A stretch of DNA of 64,000 bases from Spelaeicoccus albus (GCF_013409065.1 NZ_JACBZP010000001.1:1302001-1366000), one strand, 5' to 3'. Shown: positions 27,464 through 36,555, counted from the first letter of the stretch. The notes: generated from the sequence alone by a model not told the origin. Program-made: numbers and translations.

Positions 27464-27574
27464 GTGAGAAGCTTGTTCGGGCGCGAAGCCACGCTAATTC
27501 CGATAAGCAGACCGATTTCCGGCTCGGTCGCGCGCATACTTGAAAGTCGAGATTGAGCACTAAGATCTCGACAT

Positions 27575-27774
27575 CGATGCGGCTTGATCGACAGGACCAG
27601 CTTGCGCGGCCGGCGATCAAAATCGATGATTGCCTCGGCTTGCTGGAGTGTTGTCGCGGGCCGGTAGTGGCTTAGAATCCGTGTTCGTGTGCGACTTTTC
27701 TCGTCGACATACTGCTCCGATTCGCGGAACGGGTATAGGTAGCCGGTGAGACGGTAGTAGCCGATGAGTCTCCC
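27575..27774 (-). pseudogene. Abi_2 (AbiD/AbiF) abortive-infection protein fragment
   Basis: Reading the minus strand from 27774, the frame gives IGYYRLTGYLYPFRES, then RILSHYRPATTLQQAEAIIDFD and RRPRKLVLSIK, which match successive blocks of Abi family proteins (R-I-G-Y-Y-R-L-S-x-Y-x-Y-P-F-R; F-R-P-G-T-T-F-x-x-x; Y-x-F-D-R-x-L-R-x-L-x-L). A TAA at 27775-27777 removes the normal first 30-40 residues, and similarity ends near 27575, before the second half of the family. It is a short decayed fragment, almost surely inactive. Abi_2 proteins are phage-defence effectors. The rest of 27464-28006 has no other coding sequence that I can support. Confidence 0.6.
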
Positions 27775-27785
27775 TTATACGGAAA

Positions 27786-27857
27786 ATCAGCCCGCGGCCT
27801 AGCGGCAACGGGCTGATCATGATGAATCAATCATCACATGGACGGCACGTTGCCGCG
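27786..27857 (-). ncRNA. Possible structured RNA upstream of the Abi fragment
   Basis: On the minus strand, directly before the Abi fragment, a 9-base-pair stem ATCAGCCCG/CGGGCTGAT (27786-27794 with 27809-27817) is followed by four T, like a terminator. Bases in its loop and 5' stem (27802-27810) are perfectly complementary over nine bases to an upstream stretch at 27848-27856, allowing a pseudoknot or alternative fold. Abi_2/AbiF genes in other bacteria are often preceded by the conserved abiF RNA motif, so this may be its remnant. I cannot run a covariance search, so a plain terminator is also possible. Confidence 0.35.
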
Positions 27858-28006
27858 CTTCGGCGAGTAGGCAGTGTGACAGCTGCTTGAAGCGGCGCAG
27901 GATGCTTCAGTCCAAGCCCTCCGAGCGCGTCCGCTTATCCGCATCGACTTCTCATCGGCGATAACGGTCTTCGTCCGTTTGTAAAAAATTCCTTGTTCGA
28001 CTCACT

Positions 28007-28018
28007 CAACACGTGTAA
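28007..28018. promoter_or_regulatory. LacI operator, copy 1 (imperfect)
   Basis: CAACACGTGTAA, matching ten of twelve bases of the palindrome CAACACGTGTTG found at 31194 and 36544. It is 59 bases upstream of the glycerophosphodiesterase start. Confidence 0.6.
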
Positions 28019-28076
28019 ACTCCTCGATACGGCCAGCCGTCTTGAGGTCACGAAATCAGCGAGGAGGAGTTGGACA

Positions 28077-28814
28077 ATGCCGCCGATGCCGTTCCGGATA
28101 GTGGGTCATCGTGGTGCGATGGCCCTGGAACCGGAAAATACGATGCGATCGTTCCGACGGGCCGAAAGCATGGGTGTGGATGCGGTGGAGTTGGATGTCT
28201 GGCTCAGCCGCGACGGCCGCCTCGTGGTGATGCACGATCCGACCCTGGACCGGACGACGAACGGCGCCGGCGACATAGCGGATGCCTCGTGGAATACGAT
28301 CCAGGCGCTCGACGCCGGCCAGGGCGAGCATGTACCCGAGCTGGAGGCGATCTGCCGCGAAATCCGGCAAACCGGCCTGCAGATTGAGATCAAGACTCCC
28401 GGAGCCACGGAGTCAGTCATGTCCCTTCTCCGGACGGTTTGCCCGGATCGGCGCGACATCACGATTTCCACCTTTTCCGTCGAGTGTGCGCAGGCGGTTC
28501 TGGCTGGCCGGCGGGACGACGCCGAGTGGCGCGTCGGGCTCATTTGCGGCGCGAACGAACGCGACAAACTCGAGGAAAACGTCGACCTCGGGATGGACCA
28601 GCTTATGGTGAACTGGGCGCTCAGCGATCTCGACGCCGCTGAACAATTCCGGAAGAAGAAATGCGCGACGATTTGGCAGTGCACGACATCCGACGACGTC
28701 CTCCGGGCCATGGATGAGGGATGGGCCGGCACCACGCTCGACGACCCGCGAATCGGCCTCGCGCTGCTCGCCGAGCGTGCCGGTGTCACCCTAAGCGAAA
28801 GCGAGAACGCGTGA
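28077..28814 (+). CDS. Glycerophosphodiester phosphodiesterase
   Basis: A 245-residue GDPD TIM-barrel enzyme with no signal peptide, so cytoplasmic. RIVGHRGAMALEPENTMRSF supplies the catalytic His and Glu, GVDAVELDVWLSRDG the second Glu and Asp, and VVMHDPTLDRTTNG the general His. Such enzymes split glycerophosphodiesters into glycerol-3-phosphate and an alcohol. ATG 28077 follows GGAGGAG by eight bases; a longer in-frame start would cover the operator and is unlikely. It overlaps the sulfatase start by GTGA, and its operator links it to the LacI regulon of this locus. Confidence 0.85.
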   Translation: MPPMPFRIVGHRGAMALEPENTMRSFRRAESMGVDAVELDVWLSRDGRLVVMHDPTLDRTTNGAGDIADASWNTIQALDAGQGEHVPELEAICREIRQTGLQIEIKTPGATESVMSLLRTVCPDRRDITISTFSVECAQAVLAGRRDDAEWRVGLICGANERDKLEENVDLGMDQLMVNWALSDLDAAEQFRKKKCATIWQCTTSDDVLRAMDEGWAGTTLDDPRIGLALLAERAGVTLSESENA

Positions 28815-31093
28815 GCGCCGTCGATGTCGGGAAATCCGCCGAACATGCGGCCTTCGGTGGAGTGATCGGTGAGACGTACCGGGACTCGACGCCATGGTGG
28901 CCGCCCGAGGAAATCGCGGCGGGACGGCCGAACGTGCTGATGGTCGTCTTGGACGATCTAGGCTTTGCCAGTCTGGGTTGCTACGGCTCCGAGATCGCGA
29001 CGCCGAACCTGGACGCGCTTGCCGCCGGGGGAGTCCAATTCACGAATTTCCACGCAACTGCGCTGTGTTCGCCCACGCGTGCGAGCCTTCTGACCGGACG
29101 GAACAGCCACGCCGTCGGAATGGCCTATCTGTCGCACGTGGACGACGGATTTCCCGGTTATCGTGGCGCCATCGGACACGATTCGGCGACGCTCGCCGAG
29201 GTCTTGGTGGACGCCGGCTACAACACATGGGCGGTGGGAAAATGGCATCTGGCCCCTATGGATCAGACAACCGTGGCGGGGCCGTTCGACCAGTGGCCGC
29301 TCGGCCGCGGTTTCGAGCACTATTACGGCTTCCTGGAGGCACTGAGCGATCATTTCCATCCCGAGTTGTTCCGCGACAACCAGTCGGTAGAACCGCCCGC
29401 CACGCCGGAGCAGGGATATCACCTGACGACGGATCTTGTGGATAACACGGTGCAGTATCTGCGTGACCAGACGTCGGTGGCGCCGCAGACTCCGTTCTTT
29501 AGCTACCTCGCGCTGGGCGCGACTCACACGCCCTTCCATGCTCCGCGGGAATTCGTCGAGCGCTACCGGGGGCGATATGACGACGGCTGGGACGTCATCC
29601 GCGAGCGACGCTATCGGCGCCAGATCGAGCTGGGAGTGATCCCGCCCCGAACGGATCTGCCGCCGCGCAATGACGACGTAACGGCGTGGGATTCCCTATC
29701 GGCCGACGAACGGGCCGCTTCGGCCCGGTTCCAGGAGGTGTACGCGGGATTCTTGGAACACACCGACCACGAAATTGGGCGTCTACTTGCGGAACTCGAG
29801 GTACTCGGACGCCGCAAGGACACGATAGTTGTCGTCGTGGCGGACAACGGGGCGAGTCAAGAGGGCGGCCCACACGGTGTGCTGAACACCACCCACTACG
29901 AGAACGGGCACTTCCCCGAGGCTGCGGAGGTGGTGGCGCGAATGGACGAGATCGACGGCGTCTCCACCGACGTGAACTACCCGCTTGGCTGGGCGCAGGC
30001 GGCAAATACGCCGCTGAAGCGATACAAGCAAAATACGCATGCCGGCGGGATTCGCACGGCGATGATTGTGGACGTGCCCGACCGCCTCGGTTTGGCATTG
30101 AAGCCCGGAAGTAAGCGACACCAGTTCCAGCACGTGACCGACATCGTGCCGACGATTCTGGACCTGGCCGGCGTTACTGCGCCGGTTGAGCGCGCGGGAC
30201 TGCGGTTGCGCCCGATCCAGGGGCAAAGCATGCGGCCCGTTCTCGCTGACTCTGCGCTGCCGTCGCCGGCACGTACTCAGTACTTTGAAACCGACGGAAA
30301 TCGAGCGGTATGGAAGGACGGGTGGAAGGCCGTCGCATTCCACCGCCGCGGGACGGATTTCGCTGCGGACAAGTGGGAGCTGTATCACTTGGACGATGAT
30401 GTGTCCGAGGCTCATGACCTGGCCGGGTCCGAGCCCGAGCGCCTCGCGGAGCTGGTGGCGGCCTGGTGGGAAGAAGCCCGCGCAAACGACGTGTTGCCGT
30501 TGGACGACAGGGGATTCGCTGAGCGGGCCAACGTCAAATTCCGGCCGCACTCCCCGCGGGATCGAACACGCTGGGATTACTACAACGGGATGCAGCACAT
30601 CGGCACCGGTTCCGCCCCGCCGCTGCCCGGCCGATCCTTCATAATCAGCGCGGTGATCGACCGTCCGGTAGGAACCGAGGACGGCGTGCTCATTGCCCAC
30701 GGCAGCCGCAATAGCGGGTATGCGTTCTTGGTCAAGGATGGCCATCTCGTGTACGACCTGAACCATTACAACCGCCACACGTTGGTGCGATCTACCTCGA
30801 CGCTGCCGACGGGAACTTGCCGTGTCGCGGTCAGATTCGATCACGATGACGCCGGTACCGGCGGGCTCGCTGTCTTGATGATCGACGATGAGCCGGTCGG
30901 GCAAATGCGGCTGGCCGAGACCTTCGAGTACTTCATTGCCTTTCAAGGCCTCGATGTCGGCGGCGATCGCCTCTCGCCGGTGCATCAAGGCGACGAGGGC
31001 GAGTTTCCGTTTGCCGGCCGGCTAGAGGTTGTCACCATCGAACTGCTTGGCGATGATCTGAGACCGGTCCGAGCCGTACGCGGAGTCACATGA
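28811..31093 (+). CDS. Arylsulfatase family sulfatase
   Basis: A 760-residue alkaline-phosphatase-superfamily sulfatase. NVLMVVLDDLGFASLGCYG gives the metal-binding Asp pair (48-49), and LCSPTRASLLTGR has the C-x-P-x-R motif in which C86 would be oxidised to formylglycine. AVGKWHLAP is the second family signature. The C-terminal 200 residues form a separate beta-rich segment (from about residue 600). No signal peptide is seen, so it acts inside the cell on an imported sulfate ester. The GTG start overlaps the previous stop codon. No formylglycine-generating enzyme is encoded in the window. Confidence 0.85.
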   Translation: MSAVDVGKSAEHAAFGGVIGETYRDSTPWWPPEEIAAGRPNVLMVVLDDLGFASLGCYGSEIATPNLDALAAGGVQFTNFHATALCSPTRASLLTGRNSHAVGMAYLSHVDDGFPGYRGAIGHDSATLAEVLVDAGYNTWAVGKWHLAPMDQTTVAGPFDQWPLGRGFEHYYGFLEALSDHFHPELFRDNQSVEPPATPEQGYHLTTDLVDNTVQYLRDQTSVAPQTPFFSYLALGATHTPFHAPREFVERYRGRYDDGWDVIRERRYRRQIELGVIPPRTDLPPRNDDVTAWDSLSADERAASARFQEVYAGFLEHTDHEIGRLLAELEVLGRRKDTIVVVVADNGASQEGGPHGVLNTTHYENGHFPEAAEVVARMDEIDGVSTDVNYPLGWAQAANTPLKRYKQNTHAGGIRTAMIVDVPDRLGLALKPGSKRHQFQHVTDIVPTILDLAGVTAPVERAGLRLRPIQGQSMRPVLADSALPSPARTQYFETDGNRAVWKDGWKAVAFHRRGTDFAADKWELYHLDDDVSEAHDLAGSEPERLAELVAAWWEEARANDVLPLDDRGFAERANVKFRPHSPRDRTRWDYYNGMQHIGTGSAPPLPGRSFIISAVIDRPVGTEDGVLIAHGSRNSGYAFLVKDGHLVYDLNHYNRHTLVRSTSTLPTGTCRVAVRFDHDDAGTGGLAVLMIDDEPVGQMRLAETFEYFIAFQGLDVGGDRLSPVHQGDEGEFPFAGRLEVVTIELLGDDLRPVRAVRGVT

Positions 31094-31193
31094 TGCGAAT
31101 TTTGTGAGAGCGCGGCTGGGCCGTTCGACTCAGTATTCCGGCAGAGGGGTTGTCTCGACGATTAGGGCGTGTGATCATGGGACAACGATTAGT

Positions 31194-31205
31194 CAACACG
31201 TGTTG
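31194..31205. promoter_or_regulatory. LacI operator, copy 2 (perfect)
   Basis: Perfect palindrome CAACACGTGTTG, 12 bases before the nucleoside hydrolase start, in the 123-base gap after the sulfatase. A second promoter of the same regulon probably starts here and drives the ABC transporter genes. Confidence 0.7.
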
Positions 31206-31216
31206 TAGGGGTTGTC

Positions 31217-32149
31217 GTGGAGCGAATCATCCTGGATGTTGATCTGGCTATGGGTGCGCCGGGCAGCGATATCGACGACGGGTTTGCATTAGCGCTCGCG
31301 CTGGCCGATCCCGATATCACCGTCGACTTGGTGACGACGGTCAACGGCAACACCGACGTGGAAACCGTCACGGTTTTGACGCTTGAACTACTGCATCGAC
31401 TGCGGCGCAGCGACATTCCGGTGCATCGTGGTGCGCAGGTTCCGCTCATCCGTCCGCAGGCGCGTTTCGGCACGATTCCGGACGACGTGGAGGTGCGCGA
31501 TCCGCAGCCGACTCCGGCAGCCGTCGCTATGGTCGACCACGTGCTCGCGCACCCGGGCGAGATCACACTCGTCGCAGTCGGCCCGCTGACCAACGTCGCC
31601 CTCGCCATGCGCCTGAACCCGTCGTTTGCTCGAGCCTTGAAGCGTCTGGTGATCATGGGCGGCGTGTTCGACCGGTCGACGAACAAGGCGGATCGGCCTG
31701 GCGAGTTCAACGTGTGGAACGATCCGGAGGCCGCACACGTGGTGCTGACTAGCGGTATCGCTGCGTGGTGGGTCGGTCTTGACGTCACAGTGCTCGTGCG
31801 ACTGACGAGGCGACGGGCACTGGAGATGCAAGAGAGCGCGAGCCCGTTCGAGTCCTTTGCCGGCCGTTACACGGTTGCCTGGATCGACCACCGAATGAAG
31901 CTGGGTCTGGAAACCGACGCTTCGTGTGCCATGCACGACCCGGTAGCGGTCGCCTCCGTCACTCATCCGGAGTTGCTGGCCTGGACAGATGCCTACGTTC
32001 AAGTTGAAACAGGCGACCGGATGCAAGGCGCGATGCTCGCCGACTACAACATCGATCAGGCAGACCGCGCCATAAATGCCCACGTCGCGCGGGAGGTGAA
32101 TGCCGCATCAGTCTCGAACTTCTTCCAAACCCGATTGAAGGAGATGTAA
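31217..32149 (+). CDS. Inosine-uridine-type nucleoside hydrolase
   Basis: A 310-residue calcium-dependent N-ribohydrolase. The metal cluster D-x-D-x-x-x-x-x-x-D-x-D-D appears as ILDVDLAMGAPGSDIDDGFA near the N-terminus; the family usually has D-x-D-P-G-x-D-D, so the insertion between the two parts is unusual. VTTVNGNTDVETVT, LVAVGPLTNVALAMR and EFNVWNDPEAAHVVL are typical family blocks. It starts at a GTG and its stop overlaps the next gene by one base. Its inclusion in a sugar-transporter operon suggests the substrate may be a riboside or other N-glycoside. Confidence 0.82.
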   Translation: MERIILDVDLAMGAPGSDIDDGFALALALADPDITVDLVTTVNGNTDVETVTVLTLELLHRLRRSDIPVHRGAQVPLIRPQARFGTIPDDVEVRDPQPTPAAVAMVDHVLAHPGEITLVAVGPLTNVALAMRLNPSFARALKRLVIMGGVFDRSTNKADRPGEFNVWNDPEAAHVVLTSGIAAWWVGLDVTVLVRLTRRRALEMQESASPFESFAGRYTVAWIDHRMKLGLETDASCAMHDPVAVASVTHPELLAWTDAYVQVETGDRMQGAMLADYNIDQADRAINAHVAREVNAASVSNFFQTRLKEM

Positions 32150-33486
32150 TGAAGCGCGCAACATTCCTCCGCGGTGCCGCCGCAATGGCAGCAGCCGCGA
32201 CAGTTTCGAGCTGCAGCAGCGAGGGCTCCGGAAATAAGAGTTCCGGCAAGTCCGACAACTGGGAGATCCCACAGAAGGACCCCACCGCGACGATCACCGT
32301 CGTCGGCCAGCGGGCGAAGTCCGGCACCTCGGGTATGGACCCGGTGCTCAAGGCCTTCCACAAGGCTCATCCAACGATTACCGTCAAATACCAGCAGATC
32401 CCTTTCAAGAACCTCAACAGCGTCCTGGCTTCGAGGATCACTGACAAGACCGGGAACCCCGACGTCTTTTGGACTGACCAGCCGCGCGTGGCGGCGTACG
32501 CCACCAAAGGCTATCTTGCCGATCTCACCGATCAGTTCGGAGATCTCACGTCGGCGCTGGTGCCGACAACTGTCGACGCGTGTAAGTTCCAGGGCAAGCT
32601 GTGGTCGCTGCCATTGGGCAACTCATCACAAGTCCTCTACTACAACCCGGCACTGCTGGAAAAGGCCGGCGTGAAGCCGCCGTCGGCGGATCCAGCCAAG
32701 CGGATCACCTGGCAGCAGTTGGCGAAGGACGCCAAGCGGGTTCAGGACAAGGGCGGGGCGAAGTACGGCATGCTGTTCGGCCAACCCAACCGCTACTACC
32801 AACTCGAACCGCTACCCGCCTCTGACGGGGGTGGCATCGGAGCCAAGGGAAAGCACAATCTGACAGTGGACGTCAACAATCCCCAGTGGGTCGAGACGAT
32901 GAACTTCTACGGTTCGCTGTTCGATAAGAAAATCTCGCCCAAGAGCATCACACCGGAACAGACGGGCCCGACCTTCATCGCCGGGCATACCGGCTACTTC
33001 TGGCACACTCAGAACTGGGTGACGTGGATCACCGAGCAGGCGAAATTCGAGTGGGGCGGTGGATTGACGCCGGTGTGGGAGGGCGGCACGCCATACACGC
33101 CCACCGGCTCGTGGGGCATCGGGCTTAACCCATACTCCAAGAACAAGGAGGCTGCCGCGATCTTCATGAAGTGGCTCGCAATTGACGGCGTGGGCGGCTT
33201 CGGCAAGAGCATGGAATGGTCAATCATGCCGGCCAACAAGAAAGGCGTTGAGAAATACCTCGCCAGCGAGCCTTACACCGGCTCGGCCGGGGGCAAGGCG
33301 GCGGCAAAGATCATCGATTACGAGTCGAAGAACACTGCCCAGGCGCGAGTCGCCACAGTGGGCTACGTCGAGTTCGAGACGCTCATCGAGGAGGCGTTCT
33401 CGGACATCTCGAACGGCACTGACGCGAAAAAGGCGCTGGATACGGCGCAACAGAAGATTACGTCGGCGTGGAAAAAGTACCAGTAA
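32149..33486 (+). CDS. ABC transporter sugar-binding lipoprotein
   Basis: A 445-residue family 1 extracellular solute-binding protein. The N-terminus has a short Tat-like or Sec signal and the lipobox VSSC (Cys at about residue 23), followed by a Ser/Gly-rich linker. TITVVGQRAKSG, VFWTDQPRVAAYATKGYLADL and GHTGYFWHTQNWVTW are consistent with UgpB/MalE-type carbohydrate or glycerophosphodiester binders. Together with the two permeases it makes an importer lacking an ATPase; actinobacterial systems often share an MsiK-like ATPase encoded elsewhere. Confidence 0.85.
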   Translation: MKRATFLRGAAAMAAAATVSSCSSEGSGNKSSGKSDNWEIPQKDPTATITVVGQRAKSGTSGMDPVLKAFHKAHPTITVKYQQIPFKNLNSVLASRITDKTGNPDVFWTDQPRVAAYATKGYLADLTDQFGDLTSALVPTTVDACKFQGKLWSLPLGNSSQVLYYNPALLEKAGVKPPSADPAKRITWQQLAKDAKRVQDKGGAKYGMLFGQPNRYYQLEPLPASDGGGIGAKGKHNLTVDVNNPQWVETMNFYGSLFDKKISPKSITPEQTGPTFIAGHTGYFWHTQNWVTWITEQAKFEWGGGLTPVWEGGTPYTPTGSWGIGLNPYSKNKEAAAIFMKWLAIDGVGGFGKSMEWSIMPANKKGVEKYLASEPYTGSAGGKAAAKIIDYESKNTAQARVATVGYVEFETLIEEAFSDISNGTDAKKALDTAQQKITSAWKKYQ

Positions 33487-34421
33487 AGACGAATCGCGCC
33501 GGCGAGGCGGCCCCGGGCGCGTCGCCGTCGAAGCGCACGCGCGGTTCCAGAATGGCGCGCAGTCAATTGCGCACCGCAGTGATCTTCTTGGCACCGGCCG
33601 TGCTCGCAATAGCCTTACTGCGTCTTCTGCCGTTCGGCGAGGCGGTGTGGGACACGCTGTTCAAGTCGGAAGGTTTCGGGGTCTTGGCGGAGGAAAAGTT
33701 CGCCGGGTTGGAGAACTACGTCACCCTTTTCACTGACGTGTCGTTCCTTCAGACGCTCGGCCGGACTGTCGTATTCAATTTGATCATCAATCCGCTCCAG
33801 ATTGCCTTGGCCATGGCCGTTTCCGTTCTGATGACGCGCAAGATGTTCGGTCGCGGATTGTGGCGCACTGCCGTGTTTTTGCCGTCGACCATCCCGTTGG
33901 TCGGGTCGTCGGTGGCGTGGGGAATTGCGCTGCGGCCGGACGGACCGGTCAACGCGTTATTGGGATTGTTCGGAATCGGCTCACAGCCGTTCTTCACGTC
34001 GTCGCACCAAGCGCTCGCCAGCATCATCCTCGTCGCTTCGTGGATCGGAATCGGGCACTGGATGATTTTCTTGATCGGTGGTCTCAACTCCGTCAATCAG
34101 GAATTGTACGAAGCAGCCTCGATCGACGGCGCGAACGGCTGGCGGACGTTTTGGTCGTTGACGGTGCCGCTGATGCGTCGACCCCTGCTATTCGTCCTGG
34201 TGGCGGACACCGTGGCCAATTTCGTCTTGTTCGTGCCGATGCAGATGCTGACCAACGGCGGTCCCGAGAATTCCACGACGGTGTTGATGTTCGACGTCTA
34301 CCAGCGCACCTATACGTTCTCCGAGCCGCATATCGGTGCGGCCGCGACAGTGGTACTGACGGTGATCATGATCATCATCGTGTCGATCCAGTTTCGACTG
34401 CTGGGAGAACGTGACAAATGA
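33468..34421 (+). CDS. ABC transporter permease, MalF type
   Basis: A 317-residue permease with six predicted helices after a basic cytoplasmic leader. The EAA loop is LYEAASIDGANGWRTFWSLTVPLM, shown by its E-A-A-x-x-D-G-A core, which docks the ATPase. It overlaps the binding-protein gene by 19 bases and the second permease by four. Part of the carbohydrate-type importer under the LacI operator at 31194. Confidence 0.87.
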   Translation: MEKVPVKTNRAGEAAPGASPSKRTRGSRMARSQLRTAVIFLAPAVLAIALLRLLPFGEAVWDTLFKSEGFGVLAEEKFAGLENYVTLFTDVSFLQTLGRTVVFNLIINPLQIALAMAVSVLMTRKMFGRGLWRTAVFLPSTIPLVGSSVAWGIALRPDGPVNALLGLFGIGSQPFFTSSHQALASIILVASWIGIGHWMIFLIGGLNSVNQELYEAASIDGANGWRTFWSLTVPLMRRPLLFVLVADTVANFVLFVPMQMLTNGGPENSTTVLMFDVYQRTYTFSEPHIGAAATVVLTVIMIIIVSIQFRLLGERDK

Positions 34422-35314
34422 CAATGACTTCGCACGACCGGACCACTGCGTTGCCGCAGCGACGGAGCGGCTCGCGCCGGCGACAGCGAATTCTCATGAC
34501 GGTTCTGCTCACGATCTTGGCCGTCGCGGTATCGGTGTTGTTCGTGCTTCCGGCGGTCTGGATGCTGTTCGGCTCCCTCGCTCCGGGGAACTCGGTCATC
34601 TCGAATGTGTCGCCACTCAGTTGGCACACGCTCATCCCCAGGAAATGGACACTGTCGAACTATCGTGAGTTGTTCGGGGCGCTGGGGTTCCTGCGCCCCA
34701 TGTTCAACTCCCTGTTCGTGACTTTCGCGTCGGTCGCGATTGGACTGGCGCTTTCGGCTCCGGCAGCGTACGCGCTCGCCGTGGTGCGATTCCGCGGCCG
34801 CGAGGTGATCTTCAGTCTCCTCGTCATCGGCTTCATGATTCCTTTCGAGGCCATTGCCATTCCGCTGGCGCACGTCTTCACCGACTGGAACCTGGACAAC
34901 ACCTATGTTGCTCTGATCCTTCCGGGGATCGGGAACGGCCTGGCGATTTTCAACATGCGGCAGTCGTTCCTCGGGGTACCTGCTTCCCTCCGTGAAGCAG
35001 CGGTGATCGATGGCGCCTCGGATTTCCGTATTCTCTCCCGGATCTACATACCCTTGAACGGGACGACGATGATCAACTCCGGTCTACTGATCTTCATGGG
35101 GCAATGGACGGCCTACCTCTGGCCGCTGCTGATCGTTTCCTCGGACAGCAAACAGATAGCGGCCGTCGCCCTTGCTCGCACCTACACCTCCAGCCTGTTC
35201 GATTTCGGCCAATTGTTCGCCGCCGCACTGGTGATTTCGATAGTGCCCGCAGTTGTGCTGTTCGTACTTCAGCGCCACTTCTCCATCTCGATCGCGACGA
35301 GTGGAGAGAGATAG
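34418..35314 (+). CDS. ABC transporter permease, MalG type
   Basis: A 298-residue inner-membrane permease. The EAA motif is LREAAVIDGASDFRILSRIY (E-A-A-x-x-D-G-A), and the N-terminal leader is Arg-rich before the first helix (ILMTVLLTILAVAVSVLFV). It completes the heterodimeric channel with the preceding permease. Its stop is five bases from the end of the convergent lipoprotein gene at 35320, so transcripts from both strands collide here. Confidence 0.87.
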   Translation: MTMTSHDRTTALPQRRSGSRRRQRILMTVLLTILAVAVSVLFVLPAVWMLFGSLAPGNSVISNVSPLSWHTLIPRKWTLSNYRELFGALGFLRPMFNSLFVTFASVAIGLALSAPAAYALAVVRFRGREVIFSLLVIGFMIPFEAIAIPLAHVFTDWNLDNTYVALILPGIGNGLAIFNMRQSFLGVPASLREAAVIDGASDFRILSRIYIPLNGTTMINSGLLIFMGQWTAYLWPLLIVSSDSKQIAAVALARTYTSSLFDFGQLFAAALVISIVPAVVLFVLQRHFSISIATSGER

Positions 35315-35319
35315 CGGCG

Positions 35320-36507
35320 TCAGCTGTAGTCGGTCGAGAACACGCGGGCTTTGTAAGTCCAATCGCCCTTCGGCAGCTTCAGCGTCGCAACTTGTGCGAT
35401 CTTTCCGTCATCGGTCGCCTTGCCGACCGAGATGGCGTTATCCGTCCAGACGGCGTCCGGATTGAACCCGTGACCTTGTAACCGGACCCAGACGTACAGG
35501 CCGGACGACGTGCGCACGAGTGATTTCACTTTTTGTGATCCCTTGTAGGACGGGACGCCAGGCTTGCCCACGGGGAGCGTGAGGCTTGTCCTCTTGCCCG
35601 GATGCCGCTTGGGCACGCGGAAGACTTGACTGGGTGTAGTGATCAGCAGGTGCGTGCCATGACTGTTGTAGTCAGGCTGCAGATCGTGCCCCATCAGAGG
35701 TGTGTCGATCTCGTGCCGAGCGTCGCCCAGGTCCCAACCCGAACCCGTGTGGTCGACCTCGCCCGCGCCCTGTTCGGTTTTCGCATACTTCTGGATGCGA
35801 TAAGAACTCAGAGACGAATTGCCCAATGCCCACAGCCGTTTCGCGGTGGGATCCCACAAAACGCCGTGTCCGCCCGCAAAAGGCGTGCGCCACGCGGTGT
35901 CGGCGTCGATGTCGTAAACCGCCAAGCTACCGCCCTCACCGGGGGCGGCGACGATGAACAGGTCGGGCGCTGTTCCCCTTCCATCCGGCCAGGCGTGCTT
36001 TCCGGCCGGGACAAGTTCTGCGGCGTGCGGATTGTCCGTGTGTTGTGTAGACGATTGCCAGATGATGTCGTTGGTCGTTACTGCGGCTTTGTCGGATGGC
36101 TCGACCGGGACGATGGCGAGGTGACCGCGTGAGCCGACCAAAAGTGCCACGGTGCGCGAGCCCATTGTGCGGAACTTGAACCCATTGAAGGAGTTCCAGT
36201 CGTCGTCTCCAGTGAACGTCCATATGGGGTCGGGGCGAGCCGCGAAGAAGTCGTCGGGTTTCAACAGTTTGACCATGGCGGGCTGCCGGTCACCGCCGGT
36301 GACGGGGATTGAGGCGAAAGCGACAGGGGATCCGAGGGCCGAGAGACCGGACGGTGGAGGCGAGGTCGTCGGGTCCGGCGCTTTCGATGCGCCCGACGAA
36401 GCTTCATGGGACGGCGTCTTCGAGCAGCCTGTCAGTAGCCCGACCGCGCCGGCCATCATGACGCCCCGTCGCGACAGAACCGGCGAAGTCCGGTGTATGC
36501 GTCGCAT
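35320..36507 (-). CDS. Secreted lipoprotein, probably DUF6528-type beta-propeller
   Basis: A 395-residue exported protein. The N-terminus SRRGVMMAGAVGLLTGC has a twin-arginine motif and the lipobox LTGC (Cys at 28). The mature part contains repeated W-x-x-S/T and G-x-H-x-x-x-P strands such as GDDDWNSFNGFKFR, AFAGGHGVLWDPTAKRLWAL-like segments (G-H-G-V-L-W-D) and GHDLQPDYNSHGTHLLI, which look like blades of a propeller; I think it belongs to DUF6528. It shares the perfect operator at 36544 with the divergent lacI gene, so it is part of the same regulon and may capture or process the imported substrate outside the cell. Confidence 0.6.
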   Translation of the reverse strand: MRRIHRTSPVLSRRGVMMAGAVGLLTGCSKTPSHEASSGASKAPDPTTSPPPSGLSALGSPVAFASIPVTGGDRQPAMVKLLKPDDFFAARPDPIWTFTGDDDWNSFNGFKFRTMGSRTVALLVGSRGHLAIVPVEPSDKAAVTTNDIIWQSSTQHTDNPHAAELVPAGKHAWPDGRGTAPDLFIVAAPGEGGSLAVYDIDADTAWRTPFAGGHGVLWDPTAKRLWALGNSSLSSYRIQKYAKTEQGAGEVDHTGSGWDLGDARHEIDTPLMGHDLQPDYNSHGTHLLITTPSQVFRVPKRHPGKRTSLTLPVGKPGVPSYKGSQKVKSLVRTSSGLYVWVRLQGHGFNPDAVWTDNAISVGKATDDGKIAQVATLKLPKGDWTYKARVFSTDYS

Positions 36508-36543
36508 GGTCCTCCCATCGTCGCGGGTGGCGTATCACGGTCG

Positions 36544-36555
36544 CAACACGTGTTG
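36544..36555. promoter_or_regulatory. LacI operator, copy 3 (perfect)
   Basis: Perfect palindrome CAACACGTGTTG in the 104-base gap between the secreted lipoprotein gene and the lacI gene, 57 bases before the latter. It probably mediates autorepression and control of the lipoprotein. Confidence 0.7.

Noticed and set aside
29783-30988. A 401-codon minus-strand frame inside the sulfatase gene
   Set aside because: Shadow frame of a well-supported sulfatase; no recognisable motifs.
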